From contig JARLGZ010000221.1 in NCBI GenBank assembly GCA_031292515.1, positions 1 through 48,647 of the forward strand: 48,647 bases of DNA, in the 5' to 3' direction. Source of the stretch: Puia sp. GTDB taxonomy: Bacteria > Bacteroidota > Bacteroidia > Chitinophagales > Chitinophagaceae. Positions 1-8,231 of this stretch are shown here, in pieces. The position numbers and the translations under genes are program-made. The number at the start of each line of letters is the position of its first letter. Within the stretch, counting starts at the first letter, position 1. The notes under the pieces are model-generated. The model saw only the letters and a list, made by a program, of their open reading frames with translations, had not been told where the DNA came from and did not search any database.

Positions 1-39
1 ATCGGAACCTCAAACCTGGACCTGGTAAAACATTTCCGA

Positions 40-471
40 TCAATTCGACTGCAGCATCCTAAGCAGCGGGTATTCCGAATTTTCGCTTTCGCGCTCTTCG
101 GTATCTTCCGCATCGACGCCTTCGGGGAGAAATTCTACGTTCAATTTAATGGTCGCCTTGTCTTTGATCTGGATGCCAGGCTTCTTGATACCCTGGTATC
201 CTTTCTTGTCGAACTGAACCGTGACAGGCGTTACCGGTAAGGGGGGAAAATGGAAGTATCCATCGGAATCTGTCAGCACCTCCCTGAAATTGTTGGTGCC
301 GGGGATGATCGCTGAAACGACAACGCCGGGAAGCGGTTTTTTTGTTACTGCATCCGTTACATATCCATGCAGGGAACCGTCTGTCTTTCCCTTGCATGCG
401 TGAGCCTTGTAACCGAGAAATATCATCGGAAACAACAAGAAAATCAGGAATTGTTTTTTGTTATTTCGCAT
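40..471 (-). CDS. Secreted carboxypeptidase-regulatory-like domain protein
   Basis: 143 residues. Residues 1 to about 25 form a signal sequence (Lys-rich start, then a Leu/Ile/Phe core) ending in AHAC, which could be a signal peptidase I site or a weak lipobox, so a lipoprotein is possible. Residues about 30-115 match the CarboxypepD_reg beta-sandwich: the opening GYVTDAVTKKPLPGVVVSA and the later DSDGYFHFPPLP and KKGYQG are diagnostic. The tail is acidic (Glu/Asp run) without a known domain. In Bacteroidota this fold usually precedes TonB-dependent receptors, but here it stands alone, so a cell-surface binding or structural role is inferred only. The start is chosen because it gives the signal peptide. 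Confidence 0.8.
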   Translation of the reverse strand: MRNNKKQFLIFLLFPMIFLGYKAHACKGKTDGSLHGYVTDAVTKKPLPGVVVSAIIPGTNNFREVLTDSDGYFHFPPLPVTPVTVQFDKKGYQGIKKPGIQIKDKATIKLNVEFLPEGVDAEDTEERESENSEYPLLRMLQSN

Positions 472-798
472 AAACCAGATTTATCTGATACTTTCATGCA
501 TGAAGATACCGATTTTTTAGAAAAAAGCAAGCCGGACAACCCCGGAATTATCCCACAGGGCTTTTCCTGGAACTTATACTACAAAATCCTTCGGAAAATA
601 CATATTCTAATTCTTTATTATATATTTGATTATCAGCGCGCCCGGGCGGATTTCAGGTTTAGCTCCGGTAGGACTCCATTAAGATTACCTTCGGTGATCC
701 TCCCGCTTTGGTCTTACCCAAAGCCTATCGGCCCGCTATCGCGGTCCGCGGCTCCTTAGCCTCCCGCGACAGCCAGCAAGCTCGCTTTGCTGCGAAGC
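472..798. other. Intergenic region without a recognisable gene
   Basis: AT-rich up to about 635, consistent with the promoter region of the leftward gene ending at 40, then GC-rich with small palindromes (around 708-722 and 738-760). An open frame runs rightward from 367 to 759, but it overlaps the secreted protein on the other strand and has no family-like composition. No convincing gene or RNA seen. Confidence 0.5.
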
Positions 799-823
799 TA
801 AAAAGCCGGAAGCCTGCCGGCTC
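799..823 (-). terminator. Rho-independent terminator of the nucleotidyltransferase gene
   Basis: Six-base stem AGCCGG/CCGGCT (804-809 with 817-822) and a 7-base loop. It is followed on the minus strand by a run of five T (804-800). It lies about 20 bp after the stop of the leftward gene that begins at 1840. Confidence 0.65.
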
Positions 824-841
824 TTCAGCTTTATGCCCCCG

Positions 842-1840
842 TTAAGATTCTCCCAAATCAATTTCCGTATTATCCCCAATATTCAGGCTGCGGGATTCGC
901 CCTTGACCTCCGTGTCGCTGCCGATCAGCGAATGGGTCAGGACGATGTCATAGAGATCGGCAAAGGAACCGATGATCGAGTCTTTTATAATGGAGTAGTT
1001 TACACGCGTCTTTTCCCCAATGGCGACATTCGGCCCTACGATGGAATTGCGGATATCACAACCGGCAGCAATGCTGACGGGCTGTATGATGATAGTGTTT
1101 TCGAAATGGTGGTCTTCGGCGATGCTGCCGCCGAATTTCTTAAGCAACTTGGCATTGGAATCCAGCAAGGTCTCTTTCTTTCCGCAATCGAACCAGTTCT
1201 GCACCTTATACGCCTGAAAACGTACACCGCCGCGGATCATGCACTCGATGGCGTCGGTAAGATTGTACTCCCCATAGCTGGTGAGCTGGTTCCGGATATT
1301 GTTCTCCAGGCAGGTGAACAGGCTGGCAGTCTCCTTGATACGGTAAATCCCCACCAGGGCCATATTCGATTTGGGGATCTGGGGCTTCTCGACGACACGA
1401 CCGATCCCGCCATCGTCTTCGAGTTCGGCCACGCCGAAATTCCTCGGGTCGTCGACACGCTTGACGCCCAGTATGGAATGAGGTATCTCCAGCAACTCCC
1501 GGACATTGTACTCGCAGATCGTATCCCCCAGAACGATAAAGATCTCATCATCAGCCACAATCCCCTTGGTAAGCAAGACCGCGTGACCGATACCATGTCG
1601 TTCGTTTTGATAGACGAAGTGAGCGGATAACTGTGGATATTTCTGTTTGACATAATCCTGGATCTTTTCGCCCAGGTATCCTACGATGAAGATGAATTCG
1701 CTGATCCCCGCTTCCATCAGTTGGTCTACGATGATGCTTAGGATCGTTCTCCCGGCCAGGGGTATCAGTGCTTTGGGCTGCGTATAGGTATGCGGACGTA
1801 ATTTCGTGCCTGCTCCAGCAACAGGAATGATTGCTTTCAT
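842..1840 (-). CDS. Sugar-phosphate nucleotidyltransferase with C-terminal beta-helix
   Basis: 332 residues. It is predicted to activate a sugar-1-phosphate with an NTP (glucose-1-phosphate thymidylyl/uridylyl-transferase type). The N-terminal Rossmann-like domain (about 1-235) opens with the nucleotide-binding signature GAGTKLRPHTYTQPKALIPL and contains LGDT, the metal-binding Asp region, and VEKP. From about residue 245 hexapeptide-like repeats (SIAAGCDIRNSIVGPNVAIG) indicate a left-handed beta-helix. The sugar cannot be told from sequence: dTDP-glucose, UDP-glucose or GDP-mannose relatives are all possible. It is a single gene with its own terminator and no neighbouring sugar-biosynthesis cluster. 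The start MKAIIPVAGAG is the canonical family start. Confidence 0.88.
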   Translation of the reverse strand: MKAIIPVAGAGTKLRPHTYTQPKALIPLAGRTILSIIVDQLMEAGISEFIFIVGYLGEKIQDYVKQKYPQLSAHFVYQNERHGIGHAVLLTKGIVADDEIFIVLGDTICEYNVRELLEIPHSILGVKRVDDPRNFGVAELEDDGGIGRVVEKPQIPKSNMALVGIYRIKETASLFTCLENNIRNQLTSYGEYNLTDAIECMIRGGVRFQAYKVQNWFDCGKKETLLDSNAKLLKKFGGSIAEDHHFENTIIIQPVSIAAGCDIRNSIVGPNVAIGEKTRVNYSIIKDSIIGSFADLYDIVLTHSLIGSDTEVKGESRSLNIGDNTEIDLGES

Positions 1841-1937
1841 GTAGATTTATTTTTCTTCTATAGCTCTTCAGCCGCCGCCGCTACTAATTTACCTCAAAAA
1901 TGCGTGTGAAAATAGTGAATTTAATGGATAGTTGGCC

Positions 1938-1945
1938 TATTTTTG
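1938..1945 (+). promoter_or_regulatory. -7 promoter box of glyA (TATTTTTG)
   Basis: Exact match to the Bacteroidota -7 consensus TAnnTTTG. It ends only 4 bases before the glyA ATG at 1950, so transcription would begin at or very near the start codon. No good -33 TTTG is visible. Confidence 0.5.
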
Positions 1946-1949
1946 CGCC

Positions 1950-3227
1950 ATGCAAAAAGATACTTTGGTTTTTGATCTCATTAGAAAAGAGCTGGAACGC
2001 CAACGCCACGGGATAGAATTGATCGCTTCGGAAAACTTCACCTCCCTGCCCGTTATGCAGGCGATGGGTACGGTGCTGACGAACAAATATGCGGAAGGAT
2101 ATCCCGGCAGAAGATATTACGGAGGTTGTGAAATTGTCGATCAGGTGGAACAACTGGCCATCGATCGCTTAAAAGAAATTTTCAATTGCGAATACGCCAA
2201 TGTCCAACCGCATAGCGGCGCCCAGGCCAACGCCGCCTTGTTGCTGGCCATCCTGCAGCCCGGTGACACGATCCTCGGGCTTGACCTCAGCATGGGCGGT
2301 CATCTCACACACGGCTCTCCCGTGAATTTCTCAGGCAAGCTCTACCGTGCCGTATCCTACGGCGTGAAAAAAGAAGACGGCCGTATCGACTACGACCAGC
2401 TGGAGAAACAGGCAAGAGCCGAAAAGCCGAAGGTCATCATCTGCGGCGCATCCGCCTATAGCCGCGACTGGGACTATGCACGCATCCGCAAGGTGGCCGA
2501 TGAGATCGGCGCCTTCGTCTTCTGTGACATGGCCCATCCTGCCGGTCTGATCGCAAAAGGATTGCTAAGCTCGCCTTTCGAACACTGCCATTTCGTGACC
2601 TCCACCACCCACAAGACCCTGAGGGGCCCCCGCGGAGGCATCATACTAATGAAAAAGGATTTTGACAACCCCTTCGGCCTCAAGGACGTTAAAGGCAATA
2701 TCCGCCCGATGAGCAACCTGATCGACATGGCGGTATTCCCCGGTACACAGGGCGGCCCCCTCGAACATGTCATCGCAGCCAAAGCGGTATCCTTCGGCGA
2801 GATCCTGTCAGAAGACTTCACGGTCTACGCAAAACAGATCCTCACCAACGCCCAGGCCATGTCAACCGCCTTCCTGGCAAAAGGATACAACATCGTCTCC
2901 GGCGGCACGGATAACCACCTTTTGCTGATCGATCTGCGGAATAAAAACATCAGTGGCAAGAAAGCAGAGATAGCTCTCGGAAAAGCCGAGATCACCGTAA
3001 ACAAGAATATGGTCCCCTACGACGACAAGAGCGCCTTTGTCACATCGGGTATCCGTGTCGGTGTCCCGGCCGTGACGACAAGAGGGATGAAAGAAACGCA
3101 CATGGCCACCGTCGTGGAAATGATCGACAAGGTGCTGGTCAACGCCGAAAAGGAAGACGTGCTCGAAGGATTGCGGGGCGAAGTCAATACGTTTATGACA
3201 CAATTTCCTTTATATCCTGAATTATAG
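1950..3227 (+). CDS. glyA: Serine hydroxymethyltransferase
   Basis: 425 residues, normal length. PLP enzyme interconverting serine and tetrahydrofolate with glycine and 5,10-methylene-THF in the cytosol. Signatures along the protein: [34 protein letters not shown], the Asp-His pair in [11 protein letters not shown], and [13 protein letters not shown] with the lysine that forms the PLP Schiff base. The start is the ATG at 1950 (MQKDTLVF); an upstream in-frame TTG at 1932 would add six residues and would overlap the promoter box, so it is rejected. The next gene starts 3 bases after this stop, so the two are probably cotranscribed. Confidence 0.97.
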   Translation: MQKDTLVFDLIRKELERQRHGIELIASENFTSLPVMQAMGTVLTNKYAEGYPGRRYYGGCEIVDQVEQLAIDRLKEIFNCEYANVQPHSGAQANAALLLAILQPGDTILGLDLSMGGHLTHGSPVNFSGKLYRAVSYGVKKEDGRIDYDQLEKQARAEKPKVIICGASAYSRDWDYARIRKVADEIGAFVFCDMAHPAGLIAKGLLSSPFEHCHFVTSTTHKTLRGPRGGIILMKKDFDNPFGLKDVKGNIRPMSNLIDMAVFPGTQGGPLEHVIAAKAVSFGEILSEDFTVYAKQILTNAQAMSTAFLAKGYNIVSGGTDNHLLLIDLRNKNISGKKAEIALGKAEITVNKNMVPYDDKSAFVTSGIRVGVPAVTTRGMKETHMATVVEMIDKVLVNAEKEDVLEGLRGEVNTFMTQFPLYPEL

Positions 3228-3230
3228 TCT

Positions 3231-3692
3231 ATGCTGCAAAGAAAACAAACACTCTGGGCCCTCCTCGCCGTCATCTGCGCGGCGCTGACTTTTAAATTCG
3301 CTTTCTATAGCGGGAATATGGCGGTAGGAGCCAATGGACACGTATTTCTGGAACTGAAGGCGCTCCCCGTGTTCGGCCTTGGAAGGGACAGCGCCGGGTC
3401 GGGCAGCGTCCTGATCCTGATCGTCACGGCGATCCTCATTGCCGGCACCCTCATCAATATCTTCAACTACAAGGCAAGAAAGAAACAGCTCTGGATCACC
3501 ATCGGGCTGCTCTTTTTATCCCTGCTGAATATTGTTCTGTATTGGTGGAAAAGCGGTGTTCCACCCTACACCGAAGGCAGTTACAACCTGGGCGCCGTCT
3601 TCTCCCTGGCGATCCCCGTGTTTCTTTTCTTCGCCGCCGGGGGCATTATGAGAGACGAAAGACTGGTGAAAAGCACCGACCGGCTGAGATAG
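3231..3692 (+). CDS. DUF4293 membrane protein
   Basis: 153 residues with four hydrophobic segments (about residues 7-28, 55-78, 85-105 and 122-142). It starts MLQRKQTLWALLA, typical of the DUF4293 family found in Bacteroidota; the function is unknown. It lies 3 bp after glyA in the same direction and so is probably cotranscribed. It converges on uvrA with 41 bp between the stops. Confidence 0.82.
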   Translation: MLQRKQTLWALLAVICAALTFKFAFYSGNMAVGANGHVFLELKALPVFGLGRDSAGSGSVLILIVTAILIAGTLINIFNYKARKKQLWITIGLLFLSLLNIVLYWWKSGVPPYTEGSYNLGAVFSLAIPVFLFFAAGGIMRDERLVKSTDRLR

Positions 3693-3733
3693 TGAAACGA
3701 ACCGGTTAAGGATTAAGCAATCTGTATATACCG

Positions 3734-6691
3734 TTAGACATACCGCCCCGTATAACTTTCCTTTACCTTTTTTAACCCCGCCGGCACACCCGCATAAACC
3801 AGGTTGCCCCCGCCGTCGCCGGCTTCGGGACCCAGATCGATGACCCAGTCCGCCGAGCGGATAACATCGGTGTTGTGTTCGATCACGATGATCGAATGTC
3901 CCTGATCTATCAATGCATTAAAAGAAGCCAGCAATTTTTTGATGTCCTGGAAATGCAGACCCGTGGTGGGCTCATCGAAGATGAAGAGGATATGCCCCTG
4001 CGCCTTACCCTTGCCCAGGAAAGACGCCAGCTTCACTCGCTGGGCCTCCCCCCCGGAAAGGGTGTCGGAAGACTGCCCCAGCTTTACATAACCCAGCCCC
4101 ACATCACTGAGCGGTCTGACCCTGGTGAGGATGTCTTTCTCGTCGCGGAAGAACTCCAGCGACTCGTCCACGCTCATCTCCAGGACCTGGAATATATTTT
4201 TTTCACGGTACGTGACTTCGAGCACCTCTTCCTTGAACCGTTTCCCTTTGCAGACTTCGCAGGTCAGATGGACATCGGCGAGGAACTGCATCTCCACAAT
4301 CTGTTCTCCTTCTCCCTTACAGGTATCACAGCGTCCCCCATCGACATTGAAAGAGAAATGCTTGGGCTGGAACCCGCGCATCTTGCTGAGCGGCTGTTTG
4401 GCGAACAGATCCCGGATCTCGTCGTAGGCTTTGATATATGTGACGGGGTTGCTGCGCGACGATTTGCCGATCGGGTTCTGGTCCACCATCTCGATCTGCG
4501 AGAGCATGTCCGTGTCCCCCGTGATGGCCTTGTGCAAGCCTACTTTTTCCGCAAACTCACCCTTCATCTTCTGCAGTGCAGGGTAGAGGATCTGTTTAAC
4601 CAGCGTCGTCTTGCCGCTGCCGCTGACACCGCTGACGACACAAAGGACATTGAGCGGGAAAACGACGTCGAGCTTGTTGAGGTTATTCTGCCGGGCGTCT
4701 TCCACCTTGATCGACCGGGTCCATTTACGCAGGTTCTTTGGAGGCTCAATCGCCAGCTCCCCCTTCAGGTATTTCCCGGTGAGACTCTTCGGGTTGGCGA
4801 TCAGCTCATCATAATTACCCGCTGCCACGACTTCTCCTCCGAGATGACTGGCCAGGGGTCCCATGTCGATAATATAGTCCGCCTCCCGCATCATCATCTC
4901 ATCGTGTTCGACCACGACCACCGTATTGCCCAGGTCGCGGAGATTCTTCAGCACGCCGATCAGCCGGCTGGTGTCGCGGGCATGCAGACCGATGGAGGGT
5001 TCGTCGAGTATATAGAGCGACTGGGTAAGGTTACTGCCCAGGCTGCGCGTCAGTTGGATGCGTTGGCTCTCGCCGCCGCTGAGTGAGTTCGCGAGCCGGT
5101 TCAGGGTCAGGTAGCCCAACCCTACTTCCAGGAGGGTCTTTATCCTGCTCCCGATCTCCGTCAGGATCCGCTTGGCCACTTTCCGGTCATATTCCGGCAG
5201 CTCAAGCGTCTCAAACCATTGGGCGAGGTCTTTGACCGGCATCTCGCAGAGTTCTCCGATATGACGACCCGCGATTTTGACATAGAGGGCCTCTTTTCGC
5301 AGACGGTATCCTTTGCATTCGGGGCAGAGCGTCCGCCCGCGATAGCGGGACAAGAGCACCCGGTACTGTACTTTATAGAGGTTTTTTTCTACCTCGTCGA
5401 AGAAATCGTCGATGCCCTGTACAAATTCGTTGCCCTTCCACAGCGTATCGTATTGCGTGCGGGAAAGATCCAGGATGGGCTTATGGATCGGGAAATCGAA
5501 TTTTTTTGCCGCCTTTATGAATTGATCCTTCCACCAACTCAGCTTCTCTCCTTTCCAGGGGGCGATAGCGCCCTCATAAACGCTGAGACGTTTGTCGGGG
5601 ATCACCAGGTCCGCATCGATGCCCAGCACCTGGCTGAATCCTTCGCAGGTAGGACAGGCTCCAAAAGGATTGTTGAAAGAGAACAGGTTGGGCACCGGCT
5701 CCTCGAATTGGATCCCGTCCATTTCAAAACGGTTGGAAAAAGACAACCGCTCCTGCCCCCCTGTTTCCAGCAGGAGTTCCCCTTCCCCCTCGTAAAAAGC
5801 CGTACCGGCAGAATCGGAGATCCGGTGCCGGTCGTCCTCATCGAAAGCCTTGACTACCAATCTGTCGACGAGAACATAGGGGGTCAGTAGGGATAGTTTC
5901 TGCTGCAGGTCTTTGTCAGTCATCGCCAGCAGATCCTCGATACGAAGCGTCTCGGCTGTCGAGGGGACAGCGGTACCCGTCGCCTCCGGAACGGCAGCCT
6001 TTCCCTTTTTAGTACCCCCGCCCGCGGCGACTCCGGCGGCCTGTCTGGGCCCGGGACCGGCTGCAGCCGAATCCATCGCCGGGATATACATCCTGGAAAA
6101 CCCCTTCTGTAATAATATATTGAGCTCTTCCCGCAAATCGCGGTTCTTATGCTGCTTGAAAGGGACCAGGATCAGCACGCGCTCCCCATGCGGCAACCGG
6201 GCGATCGCTTCTATCACATCAGCCACGTCGTCTTTTTTCACCAGCCGGCCCGAAACCGGCGAATAGGTCTTTCCCGCCCGCGCAAAAAGGAGCCGCAGGT
6301 AATCATAGATCTCGGTCATACTCCCAACGGTGGAACGGGGCGTTCGCGTAACGACCTTTTGCTCGATGGCGATGGCAGGACAAAGACCCTTTATATAATC
6401 TACATCCGGCTTATTCATGCGGGCCATAAACTGCCGGGCATACGCGCTGAGACTCTCCGCATATCGGCGCTGGCCTTCTGCAAACAGCGTATCGATGGTC
6501 AGGGACGATTTCCCGGAGCCGGATACGCCTGTCACGACCACCAACTTGTTACGCGGAATATTGACATCGATATTTTTCAGATTGTGCACCCGGGCGCCCT
6601 TTATCCTGATTTGGTCTTTTTCCAAATCCGGGACGGAAGGGACGGCGGGGATCACTTTCTTACCCGGAGAACCTTTTTTTGTTACACCCAT
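3734..6691 (-). CDS. uvrA: Excinuclease ABC subunit UvrA
   Basis: 985 residues, slightly longer than the usual 940-960. It is the damage-recognition ATPase dimer of nucleotide excision repair. Both ABC modules are complete: Walker [16 protein letters not shown] near residue 55 and [15 protein letters not shown] near 665, with signatures LSGGESQR and [12 protein letters not shown], each followed by the expected DEP. The second zinc module (CDTCKGEG...CEVCKGKRF) is intact. In the first module only the distal ACPTCEG is present; the proximal CxxC is replaced by SNRFEMDG. An Ala/Gly/Pro-rich insertion of about 45 residues lies near residue 205-255, in a linker position. Confidence 0.97.
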   Translation of the reverse strand: MGVTKKGSPGKKVIPAVPSVPDLEKDQIRIKGARVHNLKNIDVNIPRNKLVVVTGVSGSGKSSLTIDTLFAEGQRRYAESLSAYARQFMARMNKPDVDYIKGLCPAIAIEQKVVTRTPRSTVGSMTEIYDYLRLLFARAGKTYSPVSGRLVKKDDVADVIEAIARLPHGERVLILVPFKQHKNRDLREELNILLQKGFSRMYIPAMDSAAAGPGPRQAAGVAAGGGTKKGKAAVPEATGTAVPSTAETLRIEDLLAMTDKDLQQKLSLLTPYVLVDRLVVKAFDEDDRHRISDSAGTAFYEGEGELLLETGGQERLSFSNRFEMDGIQFEEPVPNLFSFNNPFGACPTCEGFSQVLGIDADLVIPDKRLSVYEGAIAPWKGEKLSWWKDQFIKAAKKFDFPIHKPILDLSRTQYDTLWKGNEFVQGIDDFFDEVEKNLYKVQYRVLLSRYRGRTLCPECKGYRLRKEALYVKIAGRHIGELCEMPVKDLAQWFETLELPEYDRKVAKRILTEIGSRIKTLLEVGLGYLTLNRLANSLSGGESQRIQLTRSLGSNLTQSLYILDEPSIGLHARDTSRLIGVLKNLRDLGNTVVVVEHDEMMMREADYIIDMGPLASHLGGEVVAAGNYDELIANPKSLTGKYLKGELAIEPPKNLRKWTRSIKVEDARQNNLNKLDVVFPLNVLCVVSGVSGSGKTTLVKQILYPALQKMKGEFAEKVGLHKAITGDTDMLSQIEMVDQNPIGKSSRSNPVTYIKAYDEIRDLFAKQPLSKMRGFQPKHFSFNVDGGRCDTCKGEGEQIVEMQFLADVHLTCEVCKGKRFKEEVLEVTYREKNIFQVLEMSVDESLEFFRDEKDILTRVRPLSDVGLGYVKLGQSSDTLSGGEAQRVKLASFLGKGKAQGHILFIFDEPTTGLHFQDIKKLLASFNALIDQGHSIIVIEHNTDVIRSADWVIDLGPEAGDGGGNLVYAGVPAGLKKVKESYTGRYV

Positions 6692-6721
6692 AATACTAAA
6701 GGAGACAATTTATAAGAGGAA

Positions 6722-6729
6722 CAAATTTA
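6722..6729 (-). promoter_or_regulatory. -7 promoter box of uvrA (TAAATTTG)
   Basis: Matches TAnnTTTG on the minus strand, 30 bp upstream of the uvrA ATG. A start site near 6716 gives a leader of about 25 nt. Confidence 0.5.
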
Positions 6730-6810
6730 CCAAATTAGCCTGAATTAAGTATTTCCCTTACCTTTTACTCAGGTAATGAAGAATTAAAGAACAAAAAATT
6801 TCCCAAAATG

Positions 6811-6839
6811 TTGTTTTTTCCAAAAATTGTATATCTTTA
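6811..6839 (+). promoter_or_regulatory. Candidate promoter of the sigma factor gene
   Basis: TTG at 6811-6813, an 18-bp spacer, then TATCTTTA at 6832-6839, one mismatch from TAnnTTTG. This predicts a 5' leader of roughly 140 nt before the ATG at 6987. Confidence 0.4.
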
Positions 6840-6986
6840 AATCCTGATTTGTACACTACCACAAAAACTATTTAATTAACTAAACCCATTTCGCCTATCG
6901 ACTAAGCACTTCTACACTGAAAATCCAAACCATCGTTTAAAAATCCAAACAAATATCCTATCACCTTTTAAAACCCGTAGAAGTTT

Positions 6987-7568
6987 ATGACATTGCTACG
7001 CAAAAAAACCGACCATGAATTAATCCATCAATTCAGAGATGGAGATCTCTATGCCCTGGAAGCTTTAATCGTACGTCACAAAGACAAACTGTACACTTCC
7101 ATCCTTTTCCTGGTTAAGGACAAATACCTTGCCGAGGATATTTTTCAGGACGTTCTCATCAAAATTATCGACACCATCCGCGGCGGACGCTACACAGAAG
7201 AAGGAAAATTCCTTCCCTGGGCCATGCGCATCGCACACAACCTCTGTGTGGACCATTTCCGGAAAGTCAAACGTACGCCCGCTATCAAAACCAGCGACGA
7301 CCGTGACATTTTCGAAGTGATCCAGTTCAGCGAGGAAGGCGCCGATACAAAAATGATGAAACGCCAAAGCCATGATCGGGTACGTAAAATGTTGGATATG
7401 CTCCCCGAAGACCAAAGGGAAGTCATCATCCTGCGTCACTATGCCGACCTCAGTTTCAAGGAGATCGCTGCGCTGACAAATTGCAGCATCAACACGGCAC
7501 TGGGCCGCATGCGCTACGGGCTCATCAATCTGCGCAAGATGATGACCGAAAAGAAAATCGCACTGTAA
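6987..7568 (+). CDS. RNA polymerase sigma factor, sigma-70 family (ECF-like)
   Basis: 193 residues. Region 2 spans about residues 25-95: DKLYTSILFLVKDKYLAEDIFQDVLIK holds the core-binding helix, and EEGKFLPWAMRIAHNLCVDHFRK the -10 recognition helix. Region 4 spans about 125-185: MLPEDQREVIILRHYADLSFKEIAALTNCSINTALGRMRYGL with a clear helix-turn-helix. It has the length and two-domain layout of ECF-type factors. No anti-sigma gene lies next to it, so it is probably controlled by expression level or by a distant partner. A strong hairpin begins 3 bases after the stop. Confidence 0.9.
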   Translation: MTLLRKKTDHELIHQFRDGDLYALEALIVRHKDKLYTSILFLVKDKYLAEDIFQDVLIKIIDTIRGGRYTEEGKFLPWAMRIAHNLCVDHFRKVKRTPAIKTSDDRDIFEVIQFSEEGADTKMMKRQSHDRVRKMLDMLPEDQREVIILRHYADLSFKEIAALTNCSINTALGRMRYGLINLRKMMTEKKIAL

Positions 7569-7571
7569 TGT

Positions 7572-7621
7572 CTGATCTGTAAAAATTTTAGCCTAAAAAG
7601 AAAATTTTACCCACAGATCAG
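7572..7621 (+). terminator. Large palindromic hairpin right after the sigma factor stop
   Basis: Outer arms CTGATCTGT (7572-7580) and ACAGATCAG (7613-7621) are perfect complements; inner arms AAAATTTT/AAAATTTTA extend the stem. No T run follows on the plus strand, so it may act as a 3'-end stabiliser or regulatory hairpin rather than a standard terminator. Confidence 0.45.
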
Positions 7622-7658
7622 CGTTTAAAAGAAGAAGGTTTAGAAAAAGAAAAGATCG

Positions 7659-7718
7659 ATGCACGGACGTAAGTACGAAACAATACAAAGTGCGAACGAT
7701 ATTTTTAAGAATCTTTAA
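7659..7718 (+). CDS. Possible 19-residue small ORF
   Basis: ATG to TAA, 20 codons, starting MHGRKYETIQ, rich in polar residues, preceded by a purine-rich stretch (GAAAAAGAAAAGATCG). It sits between the hairpin after the sigma factor and the strong terminator at 7791, in a segment with no other gene. I do not recognise it. The ORF may be chance. Confidence 0.25.
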   Translation: MHGRKYETIQSANDIFKNL

Positions 7719-7790
7719 CTACAATAAAACAAACGGGGAACGGACAAACCGCTAACTTTAATGAGTGAAGAGATCCGCTAAAAATATTAT

Positions 7791-7827
7791 AGGTTCCCGT
7801 CTCAATCCTGAGATGGGAACCTTTTTT
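7791..7827 (+). terminator. Strong rho-independent terminator
   Basis: A 14-bp stem (7791-7804 with 7809-7822, one G.U pair), loop ATCC, then six T. It lies 222 bp after the sigma factor stop, so the transcript from that gene, or a separate small transcript, ends here. Confidence 0.8.
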
Positions 7828-7835
7828 AATGCTTT

Positions 7836-7899
7836 GTCATTCTGGCCCTCCCTCCGATAAATATCACCACTGCCCTTCGGAAGGTTGGAACAGAATGAC
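7836..7899. repeat. Inverted repeat GTCATTCTG / CAGAATGAC
   Basis: Perfect 9-bp arms at 7836-7844 and 7891-7899 separated by 46 bp. No other copy was noticed in the window; it could be a degenerate dispersed intergenic element. Confidence 0.4.
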
Positions 7900-7908
7900 G
7901 CCTAACTG

Positions 7909-7933
7909 AAAAACCCGCCTCGCGCGGGTTTTT
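7909..7933. terminator. Bidirectional terminator hairpin
   Basis: Ten-base perfect stem AAAAACCCGC / GCGGGTTTTT (7909-7918 with 7924-7933) and a 5-base loop. The A run on one side and T run on the other allow termination in both directions. Confidence 0.6.
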
Positions 7934-8159
7934 CTATTCCAGCCCCCGGATCCAGCTTATTCGTAAACGACAATCCTGCCAGCCGGCCTCCGGCCCAGTC
8001 GCCACCGGCGCCTAAGGCCCACCCCAATCGATAGTTGAATACACTCCCCTATTCCGGCGGACAATTACCCGCCAGCGAACAGTTCTGTAACGAAAACGGA
8101 CACCCTCAATGTTTCTCAATCTTCAATCTGCTGATAATCAACCCGCATAAATCTGACAC

Positions 8160-8167
8160 CATTTTTG
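8160..8167 (+). promoter_or_regulatory. Weak -7-like box before the ABC permease
   Basis: CATTTTTG, one mismatch from TAnnTTTG, 64 bp before the ATG at 8232. The surrounding stretch 7934-8231 shows no gene or RNA I can support. Confidence 0.3.
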
Positions 8168-8231
8168 CGGGGAAACACGGGAGAAAAGATCCCGACTACC
8201 GGTCCCGCAGTATCGCCGCAAACCATCGCCC

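Noticed and set aside
3875-5086. Rightward open frame of 403 codons
   Set aside because: Antisense shadow of uvrA with no domain pattern.
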